Source of the DNA: Cyanophora paradoxa
Taxonomy: Eukaryota; Glaucocystophyceae; Cyanophorales; Cyanophoraceae
Direction of reading: 5' to 3'
Length of the DNA stretch: 64,000 nucleotides
NCBI GenBank assembly: GCA_004431415.1
Contig: QPMI01000494.1
Span: forward strand, 434,001-498,000
Shown piece after piece: positions 42,360-51,400 of the stretch; the first letter of the stretch is position 1, and each line of letters starts with the position of its first letter. A program made the translations under genes and the position numbers. Below the pieces are notes generated by a model. The model saw only the letters and a program-made list of their open reading frames with translations. It had not been told where the DNA came from and did no database searches.

Positions 42360-43400
42360 CACCGGGTTGAGGCGGGGCGCGGCGGGCGGAGGGCGCGGAG
42401 GCGGGGCTGGCCGATCGGGAGGCCCGCCAGCCTGGCAGCTCTGCCCGGTCGCGCCTCGCCCCGCCGCCCCGCCCCGCCTTGCCCTGCTGCTTGAGGCTGA
42501 CCCCCTCGGCCGCCGCCTCCTCCGCCACCGTACCCTCGCCCGCCTCGCCCTCGTCCATGTACCCGGGCCCCGCCCCGCACCCCCCCCCCGCCCCCCCCCT
42601 ACGCCGCCTCCCTCGAGGTGCTCCTCGCGTGGACCACCCGCGCCGCCCTCGCCGCCCCGCGGAGGCCCCCGGGCCGGGGGCGGCCCCTCGACGCCTCCGG
42701 GATTCGATGCGACCCGCGCCCTCGGCGCCGCCCGCCTCCTCGCCGCCCTCCTTGCCCGCCCCGCGGATTGTGAGGCACCGGCCGGCGCCGGCGACGCCCG
42801 CCGGCGACGCCCCCGCCCCGGGCCCTGCGCGCCGCTCGCGACGCCCCCGGGCCCCGGCCCCGCGCGGATGCGCCCTCGCGGCGGGCGGCGCTGCGGGCGC
42901 CAGCGGAGCCCGGCGGCCGGGCGTCCTATATATAGCTAGCGCCTCGAGCCCTTCCCCGAGTCAGGGACCGTCTTCGAATTTTGTGGATCCACGCCGCCGG
43001 CCGCTGGGCCCCTCGGGCCGGCGGCGTGAACCCGGGCCCACACAAATTCGAAGACAGTCCCGCGTGCACGTGCGCCCCTCGGCCCGCCTCCGCCCCCGCC
43101 CCGCCCCGCCCCGCCGACCCGCCGGCAGCGGAGCTCGAGGCGCCGCCGGCCCCGACTTCCTATCGGTCCCAGCCTGGCAGCCTGGCAGCCCCGACTTCCT
43201 ATCGGCGCTCAGCCCGCCCCGCCCCGGTGCCCGAGGAGCGGGCCGCCCTAGGCCTGCAGCGCGCCCTCGCTACTGAGTCGCCAGCGCCTCGGAGCGGCAC
43301 CTCTCGCGGCTCCTCAACGCCTCCTGTCCGCCGCGCCCCGCGCCCCTCCCCCGCCCGGCCCTCCCCGGCCCGGGGCGCGGATATTAGGGGCGCAGTATAT
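42360..43400 (+). other. GC-rich plus-strand coding-like region
   Basis: C-tracts on the plus strand and exon-like segments (LEADPLGRRLLRHRTLARLA at about 42490-42555; AASLEVLLAWTTRAALAAP at about 42602-42660; FDATRALGAARLLAALLARP at about 42700-42765) suggest a plus-strand gene. Splice joins and product cannot be settled. Confidence 0.3.
42964..43061. repeat. 98-bp two-part hairpin
   Basis: GGGACCGTCTTCGAATTTTG pairs with CAAATTCGAAGACAGTCCC at the outer ends, and CACGCCGCCGG pairs with CCGGCGGCGTG inside. This makes a long imperfect stem around a short GC loop. Confidence 0.7.
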
Positions 43401-44560
43401 ACTAGTATCCGATGATCGATATCAGAGTACGTATACTAGTAGCCTGCAGCTGGTACCCATTGACAGGTAATTGGCATACGAGTAATGTCGCAGCTATAGA
43501 TGAAGCTTGCAGTGTATTGGTTAACTCCAGTTAAAAAAACGAAAACGTTTCACGAACCGGTGTATCGTCGATCGTTCCGACTCTTTTGTTTCTAAATTTC
43601 CGAGCCGGCGGCGCCGGCGACACCTCTCAAGAGCCAGAAAGGAGAAAAAGCTCGTTTTTTCCCTGATTCGACTGAGTCGAGTCCCTCGACTCGACCCATG
43701 GCCGCCGGGCCAGAGTGCAGCGGTGCCAGCGGCAAACAATTAAAGCGTTTCAAGTTTTCTGCCGCAGTGTTGTGAAAACGCATTAATTCGGTGCCGCATT
43801 AATATCAATTTGTTTTTGGTGAATTACCGGCCACAGCTGCAGTCTCTAGACACCAGCACTGCGGGGGCTGCCTATATAGCTAGGGGGCATATACAGCAAG
43901 AAGTACGTATACGACTGAAGCAAGAAAACAAACGCAAGAGCACTAAAAGCAACAAGACAAATTAAAGAGCCAGTCTTTGCTTAGATTTGCTAACACTTTT
44001 TGTATGGGCTGTACCCCATGGCCCAAAGTGATGAAAACGCGCTAATTTGGTGCCGCGCTAAAGCGCCTATCGGGCCAGTATCGGCGCACAAATTTTAGAA
44101 CGTGGTATTATGTGGCGCGGTAATTAAGTATTACACGGTAGTAGTGACGGTTGTAGCAAACTTGTAGGCTTAAAAAAAAGCTTGTAGCCTCAGCCTCGAG
44201 CTCAGGAGTCAGGACTCAGGAGTCAGTACTGCGGCATAGTGCTGGGTTCAGTCAGGCTCCACCCCTGACCCAGTCGCTCAGCCCCCCTGACTGTGACTGA
44301 ATCAGTCAACCTGAGGCTCAGTCAGGCTACCGTCCAAAAACTGAGGAAAATGACCCGGAAATGACCCAGATGCGATCCATCTAAGTTGCCAAGCACAGTG
44401 CGCGGGCAGTAGGGAGTGATTAGGCTAGCAAAGCTTAAGAACACTGATGAAAGGCCCTTGAAGGAATTCGGCCCCCCGGGCCCGTCAGCCTCGTTAGCGC
44501 GGGCGGTTTCGTTCAGATTTCGTTGTTTTTCTGGAGGTAAGACGACAGAAGATCCTTTTT
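43401..44560. other. Host intergenic DNA with element remnant
   Basis: No gene recognised. Contains the partial small-element copy at 44030-44140 and CAGTCAGG/TCAGGACTCAGGAG low-complexity sequence at 44190-44340. Confidence 0.35.
44030..44140 (+). mobile_element. Small inverted-repeat element (TACCGTGTAA type), partial copy 2
   Basis: GCTAATTTGGTGCCGCGCTAAAGCGCCTA..TTTTAGAACGTGG and the terminal TTAAGTATTACACGGTA match the right half of 30885-31150. Confidence 0.55.
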
Positions 44561-44599
44561 AGGTCGATCCACGTCGAGCTTCGCTCGCTTGCAGGTAGA

Positions 44600-45040
44600 C
44601 CCCACCAATTGCGCGACCTCCCCCACTACCATTCTCAGTAAGCCCATTATCCATTTTCAAATTTCTCAGTAAGGCTCAGTAACAAATTATAAATTAGCAC
44701 TGTATTTTTCAAACATCTAACCCTTCCTTACTGAAACCAATCGCGAAACCCTTTCATTCTTCATTTTTCTAATCTCTTACCATTCCCAGTAAGCCCTTAA
44801 ACCCTCCCTCGATTTCTCAGTAAGGACAGTAAGACCCCTATTTTTACGAAATGTTCCCGATCGTTTCCAAACTGTTTTCAGTTAGCAAATTGAAAAATAA
44901 AGGTGACCCCCACCGATAGCCTTAATTCGGGTTAATAAAATACGAAATCAAGGTGAACCCCACCGATAGAGTATGATGAGTGCGCAAGTTTGTCCTGCCG
45001 AAAATGCCCACCTGCACAAACTTGCGCACTCCACAGACGA
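44600..45040. other. AT-rich stretch with CAGTAAG clusters and hairpin
   Basis: CAGTAAG or its complement occurs about six times between 44634 and 44850. AGGTGAMCCCCACCGATAG-like words occur at about 44592, 44901 and 44950. A hairpin with 16-bp arms (GAGTGCGCAAGTTTGT, 44978-44993 and 45016-45031) follows. The stretch differs in composition from the host and may be the outer end of the second viral element. Confidence 0.45.
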
Positions 45041-45041
45041 T

Positions 45042-45340
45042 AGACCACGTTAAAATACCCAGGAACCACTCGCGCCCCGCCCACTATGCAAGATACATGC
45101 ACACTACATGCGAGTTCTATGAAAACAATAACGATTTAGTCATGTATATATTTCGTATATATGTCCGAACCTCCGTGTGTGCGATCCCGCGCAACTTTGA
45201 AATTTTTAGTTTTTTGTTTTTTTTCGCATATGACGACATATACATATATATACCGGCGTCACCGACATATTCGGGGTCATCACATCGCGGCGATTCCGAA
45301 AACATATAGCATGCGATAGCGTAGTATTTTAACGTGGTCT
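45042..45340. repeat. Inverted-repeat unit with 17-bp arms
   Basis: AGACCACGTTAAAATAC at 45042-45058 is the exact reverse complement of 45324-45340, with GAT on both outer sides (possible 3-bp target duplication). No convincing gene inside. It could be a MITE or part of the viral terminal region. Confidence 0.55.
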
Positions 45341-45655
45341 GATCGGAATGTGATAAATCAGCTGATAGGGCTGATCGTAGTGTGATAAATCAGCTGATCG
45401 CCATCTGATAAATCAGCTGATAGGGCTGATCGTAGTGTGATAAATCAGCTGATAGGGCTGATCGTAGTGTGATAAATCAGCTGATCGCCATCTGATAAAT
45501 CAGCTGATAGGGCTGATCGTAGTGTGATAAATCAGCTGATCGCCATCTGATAAATCAGCTGATAGGGCTGATCGTAGTGTGATAAATCAGCTGATAGGGC
45601 TGATCGTAGTGTGATAAATCAGCTGATCGCCATCTGATAAATCGTGATGTGATCG
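45341..45655. repeat. Tandem array of 23- and 32-bp units with TCAGCTGA core
   Basis: About eleven units of GATCGTAGTGTGATAAATCA or GATCGCCATCTGATAAATCA ending in GCTGAT, some extended by GATAGGGCT. The repeated AAATCAGCTGAT is palindromic. Order alternates in a higher-order pattern. Confidence 0.85.
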
Positions 45656-45660
45656 CAGGG

Positions 45661-45846
45661 AGATAGTATAGCGGGATAGTATAACCCCAGGGGTGATAGT
45701 ATAGCCGGATAGTATAACCACGGGCGATAGTATAGCGGGATAGTATAACCCCAGGGGCGATAGTATAGCCGGATAGTATAACCCCGGGCGATAGTATAGC
45801 GGGATAGTATAACCCCATAGCCGGATCCGGATAGTATATAGTATCA
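45661..45846. repeat. Tandem array of GATAGTATAGC.GGATAGTATAACC units
   Basis: About six units of 29-33 bp containing GATAGTATAGCSGGATAGTA and then TAACCCC. The array stops near 45846. Confidence 0.85.
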
Positions 45847-46260
45847 CCAGGCATAATAGCCGCCGGTATTTATTTACCGTAACACCAGCGATCGCGACTT
45901 CGCGGAGACCCCCTTCCGTTTTTCCCGCATAACTTTGGACAGGAAGCCGATCTCGGCGCGCTCTTAATTGCTGCGTGCTTGTAACTTGCTTCCGGGCACG
46001 ATGGTGCTACTTTGACTAGCTTACACGACCGTGGCGCGACGCGCAAGTTCGCCATCGGCACAAGTGCCCGAAAACCGAGGTGTCCGCTACATTCTGAGCG
46101 CCGGCGCGCGTTCCCCTGAGGCTACACTAGTCATACTTTGCATCCGCGTGCGTATAGAGTAGTTCTACGCTACTACGAAGTGGCGCGGTCTGATTCGCAA
46201 AGGGCGCGATTTGGCGGCTACGAAACCACATAGCTCACAAAAATATCGACTTAAATAATA
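45847..46260. other. Gene-free stretch before the decarboxylase gene
   Basis: No frame of note; sequence is mixed with several GGCGC/GCGCG words. It probably contains part of the terminal region and the promoter of the gene at 46261 (AT-rich 46233-46260). Confidence 0.35.
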
Positions 46261-46653
46261 ATGGATTCCCGATACCGCGGCTACCACGTAATGCTCGACT
46301 ATATAACCGACCCGTTCACCGAGTCCCCGGAGGCATGCGCCGAGTGGATCACAGCGAACCTATCGCAATATATCACAGATCGCAATATGCGCATCGTGCA
46401 CCAGCACACATGCATTTTCGATGGCTCTAATTCCCCTCCCGGTTTCGCGATTGGCTTTCTATTAGATGAGTCGCATGCCACAGCTCACTCTTATAGCGAC
46501 CAGGGGCTATTAGCGATCGATATCTTTACATGCGGCTCAAATGCCGAAGCGAAGACAATGGGTATAGCACGGGACATTAACGAACTCATACAAGAAAGGC
46601 TAAAAGTTCGAAAGTGGGACTTACAGGTCGAGCAAAGGTTCCCAATTTCATAA
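46261..46653 (+). CDS. speD: S-adenosylmethionine decarboxylase proenzyme, SpeD class
   Basis: The 130-aa protein has the self-cleavage site Glu70-Ser71 (LLDESHATAHS), His76 and Cys91 (AIDIFTCG). The spacing Ser+5 His and Ser+20 Cys is exactly that of prokaryotic-type pyruvoyl AdoMet decarboxylases. The length matches the compact SpeD subunit, not the long eukaryotic form. Upstream CIFDGS..PPGFA also fits the family. The enzyme makes decarboxylated S-adenosylmethionine for spermidine synthesis; some phage homologues have shifted to ornithine or arginine. It sits at the left edge of the viral gene block, convergent with the DUF5710 gene (24-bp gap). No TTTTCTCCGG motif precedes it. A polyamine synthase partner is not in view. 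Confidence 0.85.
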   Translation: MDSRYRGYHVMLDYITDPFTESPEACAEWITANLSQYITDRNMRIVHQHTCIFDGSNSPPGFAIGFLLDESHATAHSYSDQGLLAIDIFTCGSNAEAKTMGIARDINELIQERLKVRKWDLQVEQRFPIS

Positions 46654-46677
46654 AAAATGAAAAAAACGACATATACA

Positions 46678-46992
46678 TTAATGCTCCTTGATCGGAAACT
46701 TGCCCATTAGCGGGTGATCGAGACCCATGACATACCAGCATCGCATAACGGGATCCCAGCGGGCTTTCTCAGCCTTCGCTTGATCCTTAAATTCATAAGG
46801 AATATCGAGGTAAACCTTCACGTTTCTTTGATACACTTGCTCATAGCTTAGAGTCTTGAACTGAGAGCATAGAGAGTGATCTTTCTTCGTGACATACCAG
46901 CATGAATTCTCACGATCCCACTTTCCACCGAGGGATTTCGCAACGTCTTTTTTATCAAACGGAATATCAACATAATACTTTTCACCCTCCAT
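46678..46992 (-). CDS. Protein of two DUF5710 modules
   Basis: The 104-aa protein contains two similar modules: KYYVDIPFDKKDVAKSLGGK with WDRENSCWYV, and VYLDIPYEFKDQAKAEKARW with DPVMRCWYV. This is the DUF5710 signature (Y.D.P...K..AK..GA.WD...K.WYV), a small domain seen in phage and plasmid primase/helicase-associated proteins. The function is unknown; nucleic-acid-related roles are suggested by context in other genomes. The upstream motif ending TTTTCTCCGG (47006-47025 on plus) marks its promoter. Confidence 0.75.
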   Translation of the reverse strand: MEGEKYYVDIPFDKKDVAKSLGGKWDRENSCWYVTKKDHSLCSQFKTLSYEQVYQRNVKVYLDIPYEFKDQAKAEKARWDPVMRCWYVMGLDHPLMGKFPIKEH

Positions 46993-47005
46993 CTCTTTTA
47001 TATTT

Positions 47006-47025
47006 ACCGGAGAAAATAATTTCGG
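47006..47025 (-). promoter_or_regulatory. Viral promoter motif before DUF5710 gene
   Basis: Plus-strand ACCGGAGAAAATAATTTCGG, read on the gene strand as CCGAAATTATTTTCTCCGGT, about 14 bases before the start codon. The same 20 bases occur at 52772-52791. Confidence 0.7.
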
Positions 47026-47031
47026 GGTTTG

Positions 47032-48414
47032 TTATGAACGAGATGACCGAAGAATGCGCGTAGTAGGGGCTGTATAGCTTGCGCTCTGATTCTTGAATGA
47101 TTTATACCACCTCTGACTGTTTACCTCTGAGAGCTTCTCAGTTCCTGCAATCGTTAATTTAGCGAGCTCCCTCAGCGCCCTCTTTGTCTTTTCTGCGCGA
47201 TCTTCCAATAATGCGCCTTTCGGAACACTTGCGGCAACATCTATTCCTTCCTTTTGAACCTGCCGGATAGAGGCGGCTTCTACATCAGCTGCTAAAATAG
47301 CGTTGCCCGATGGCTCCACCACAGCTTCGACCTCTGTAATGATTTGCAATTCGTGCGGCTTAAAAAGCTTCGGCATTATGTTCCCGGCTGCATCTTGCAC
47401 CTCTATCGCGTTTCCTCTCCTTCCCGCAATTTTGTAGACCTCTCTACTATACCTTTGAGTCGCTCCTTTATCAAACTTTGATCTCGGCAATAATACACGG
47501 ACGTGGAGACCCGGCTTAAAGTCGCTGAATATATCCTTTACGATTGTGTTCTTCTTTGAAATAATAGCCGCTCGGATCCGCTCCATATCTGAGAGCTTAA
47601 CATCCCCGGGTTTCATTCCTATTGTTCTGTGAATTGTGTTATTGTAATTGAAAACGAAGTCGTCCAATTTATCCATAAATCGCACAGTGTTATAAGCGAC
47701 ACAGTAATTGTTTATCATCGTTTTTAAGGTCAAATGAAAGCGATTCATTATTCCCAGCGAAGTGTGATCTCCGACCTGTTTAAAGCGGTGCTCTATTCCA
47801 TTATTTTTCACGATCTCCTGAAACTCCTTCGCGACGAATTCTGAACCGTTATCTGTCTCCAATCGAACCATTGGAGCGGGGAGCTCTGTGAGCATCTCCG
47901 CAAAAGCGGCGGCAACACTTGCGCCCTCCTTATTCTTTAACTTCTTGGCATATGCTTTTCGGCTTGTCATCTCAATGAGAGTAAGGACTGCAATGTAGCC
48001 GGAATTATAGCTGCCATATGAGAGATAAAAGATGAGATCCGCTTGATAGCACCACGGCGGGGCTGTGATGGGAATAAAAGCGGTTTGGGTTGGTGCGGGG
48101 GGCTTCTTGTTGATCTGCATAAATTCTTGTTTCGCTGCGACATCTTGCACTTCTTTCAGTGTGAGGGTCTTGTCCTCTTTTCTAAGTTCTTCGTATATTG
48201 CGGATGGGTTCTTAAAACCTGTCTTTGGGTCATACATGCGGCGCACGATCTTAGAGGACGGGTTAGCAATGCTAAAAGGAACATCTCCTAATAAATTTGA
48301 TTTTGCTTGGCGTTTTGTGATTTTTTGGGGGACTTGCTCAGTTTCAGGAACCGCGATAGGTAGTATGGTAGTCTCTGTCTCCTCGCCCGCTACCCTTCTA
48401 ACGATCCGTGACAT
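47032..48414 (-). CDS. RVE-family integrase with substituted catalytic Glu
   Basis: The 460-aa integrase has an N-terminal ~120-residue extension and then the RNase H-fold core. Asp126 (YQADLIF) and Asp188 (ETDNGSEF) are in place. The third catalytic position, 36 residues after Asp188, is Asn224 (SLGIMNRFHLTLK) instead of Glu. A C-terminal SH3/chromo-like region (PGLHVRVLLPRSKFDKGA) follows. The start lies 18 bp after the polymerase stop, so it is probably co-transcribed with it. Either the enzyme uses another acidic residue, has reduced activity, or the copy has decayed. Confidence 0.85.
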   Translation of the reverse strand: MSRIVRRVAGEETETTILPIAVPETEQVPQKITKRQAKSNLLGDVPFSIANPSSKIVRRMYDPKTGFKNPSAIYEELRKEDKTLTLKEVQDVAAKQEFMQINKKPPAPTQTAFIPITAPPWCYQADLIFYLSYGSYNSGYIAVLTLIEMTSRKAYAKKLKNKEGASVAAAFAEMLTELPAPMVRLETDNGSEFVAKEFQEIVKNNGIEHRFKQVGDHTSLGIMNRFHLTLKTMINNYCVAYNTVRFMDKLDDFVFNYNNTIHRTIGMKPGDVKLSDMERIRAAIISKKNTIVKDIFSDFKPGLHVRVLLPRSKFDKGATQRYSREVYKIAGRRGNAIEVQDAAGNIMPKLFKPHELQIITEVEAVVEPSGNAILAADVEAASIRQVQKEGIDVAASVPKGALLEDRAEKTKRALRELAKLTIAGTEKLSEVNSQRWYKSFKNQSASYTAPTTRILRSSRS

Positions 48415-48432
48415 TCTTCTAATTAACCCTGT

Positions 48433-51400
48433 TTATTTTTTGCTGCAATTGCACCCGTGATGCGCGAGTTGACAATTGTCTTTAAGATGTGGGCGCCTGT
48501 TGTTAATGCGATCCACGACGAGCTTGTAATTCGGATCTTGTGGCTCAATCGGAATCGGAAGGGAACAGATCGCACAGGCGCCCTTCTGTTGCTTCTTGCG
48601 CTCTAATATCCACTCCGGCGTAATATAATCCGCCTCGTCGAAATCGCGCCCGGCACGCTGATCCTGGCATTTATATCCGCGGATCTTCGTTTTCAGATAT
48701 TCGATGTAGTCGCTCTTTCCTTGGAATCTGTGAATCGGTGTATAAATCAGCACAGTAGACAGATCACGGTTACGAGTGAGCGCGGTATAGAACCATTCGC
48801 GAGTGGTATAGCGGAACGTAGCCTCACAAATGACAATGCCCGAATCAAGTGTGAGACCTTGCGTTGAATGACCTGTTCCTGCATAAGGGAGAGAAAAATG
48901 TTCTAACATCGCGCACGGAACCTCGAACGTGACACCATCGAAAACGTCCGTTAATGTGACCATTTGCTTTGTGATTTTGGTGATCCGATAGGTGTAATTT
49001 GTGTATGCATTAATAGACTCGCCCTCAGACCGCGAAATGCGTAGATACTTGCGGCAAACGACTTCCAAACCCTTGTAGAATTTGATGCCATTGACCTCTA
49101 CGGTTGGGATATTTACTTTGCGTCTATCGTGCATCAGTTTGTTGTAGGCTAAGGTCATTTCGTTTCTGTAAGCGATGCCAAAGTAGCCGTCGGGGATAGC
49201 GTTAAGATCATTAATTGTCGGTAAGCCGTATTTCGAAATGATCTGTGAGGCTTCGAGTCCGTTTTCGAAGAGATCCTCTTTAATCGCCCGAATTAATTCA
49301 CGGTCTGTCTCCTTCTTGTGCCGCTTGTTAATGCGTAGACTCAGGACGTTAGGGAACATGCTCTGCACAGCGCGCTTATAGTAGCCCTTGCGATCAGAAA
49401 CCGAGAGCTCGTCATTAATCGGTTCATTTTGATAGGTGTCGCCATTAGCCAAATATTTGATATCCGGATAGCGATCGATAAACGACTTGATCTTAGCGAG
49501 ATCTTTTACAGAATACGCGAATATCTCGTCGAACATAATGTGACTGAACTCGGAGACGAACGCCCTCTGGTCTTTCTCGCTCATAGCCTCTTCGTAGGTC
49601 TGATCATTTGAGACACGGATCCCGAGAACATTATACAAAGTGCGAACGGTGATATTCTCGATTCCGCGGACTTTCAGGGAGTCCCTTAGCTCTGCGCACT
49701 GTTTGTTATAGGGGCAAATAACTAAGCAATTCGACTTCTGAGATGCGAAACAGTTAATACCGAGTGTCGACTTTCCACTTCCGGGCATGTCAGCAAGGAC
49801 AAGCATACGATTATGGAGCTCCGCAACCCAATTAAAGCACTCAGGATTAAATTCGTCCCTTAGCGAGAACCGGTTAATGAGTGTGTCAGGATCCTGAAAT
49901 TCGAGAGTTACACCCCGTGGTGGGCGGAGAGCATTCTCAGGGCATCTTTTCCCGGGAATATAGCTGAATTTGCCCATGTTCTCAAACGCATTTCGGTCGA
50001 ACTCTTTCTTACTTGTCCATGAACCTTCGATATATAGACAGTCCGTTCTGATCCCGGCAACCTTGTGCCCGCGCGCTGTCAGGCGCTTGTATTGCGCAAA
50101 CATATTAGCGCGGTTGCGATCGTAAATATGAAAGTGGATAGGAAGGAATCCGTTAACGAGCTCGCGGTGGGAGCTGATCTTAACGAAATAGATGTGACCT
50201 TCGAATTCGCTAAGAGCTTTGACACGTTTCGAATTCTTAGGATTGAAAGTAAACACCTCTACTGTTCCTCCGCATTCTTGGGCGAACCTTTCAGCCTCGG
50301 CACGGTTGTAGAACATTTTCGTGGATGTTTGCGAGTCTTGGAATTTGCCGAGCATTCCGATATCTTTCACTAAAAGGTGCTTCTTGTCTGTGGTTTGAAT
50401 GTCACTTGACAGAACCTTCTTCATCTCGGAGATCGACGTATTGGGCACCAAATGCGAAGGCTCCGCGACCGCGATAATCTCTATCTTGTCCTTTACGTCC
50501 GCCCAGTGCATGGCGAGAGTGTAGCCTGTCATGAAATTATAACAGCGACCACTCACGGAAAATGCGCGATCCAGAATAATTTCGATTCCATCAATCTTGC
50601 GAGACATGGCGGCATCATAATCTACATCCTCATCGTCGGCGAAAGTCGCTTGCTCTCTCTCAAACGCAACGACACGGACGTAGTAGATCGCGTATTCGAG
50701 AATTTCGCTTCCCGCTTTAAAGGGAACGAAGTCATCAAACACATTGTATTTCGGAAGATATTGCATGCCTTTTAGAATCGAAGGGTAGCACTTCGCCATA
50801 TCGACGGCTGTGTAGGTGGCTTTCGGGTTCGGCTTATAGAAATAGCCGCTTAGTGCGGATCGCTTGTAGTGCGTGAGAATTTCGCGCATGTTCGGGCTGT
50901 AATGTGAGATATTCGTCGCATTTAGTAGCGACTCGCGGAACCCCTTACCGATTTCACAGACCTTATTATAATACTCCTCTGTTTCGAAATCTTGCTCAAT
51001 AAAGTGGTCTGTTGTGCGTGGATCTTTGATAGAGAACATGGAGCCATTAGCTTTGAATGTGATGCTGTCGATCTGTTTCGATGGTGTTAGCTTCACAGCG
51101 GGCTCATATCGCATTTTCAGGAACGTAAATAGAAGACCTTCCAGACCTTCGCGCCCAGTATACAGAATGCGAATGAAACTGCGCTCGTCAGGCGATAGTT
51201 TTAATTGCGTGATCTTTAACAGATCCTTGGATGTGTGCGCGAAGATATCGTGAGTAAGACACGTCGGAATTTTATAGAGTGCTAACGAAGAGGTCGACTT
51301 AGGAACATGATTATCGAGCTCTTCGACCTCCATCTTTGCCATGCGCATTTCGAGCGACTTGATGTTATCGTTGAATATATAGATGTGCTTGTTGTGAATC

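Noticed and set aside
42360-43276. Pro/Ala-rich 190- to 265-aa plus-strand proteins
   Set aside because: Frames are open because of high GC; exon-like pieces lie in different frames, so no single protein is claimed.
45341-45846. CRISPR-like array
   Set aside because: Units are directly adjacent with no unique spacers, in a eukaryotic locus; these are tandem repeats.
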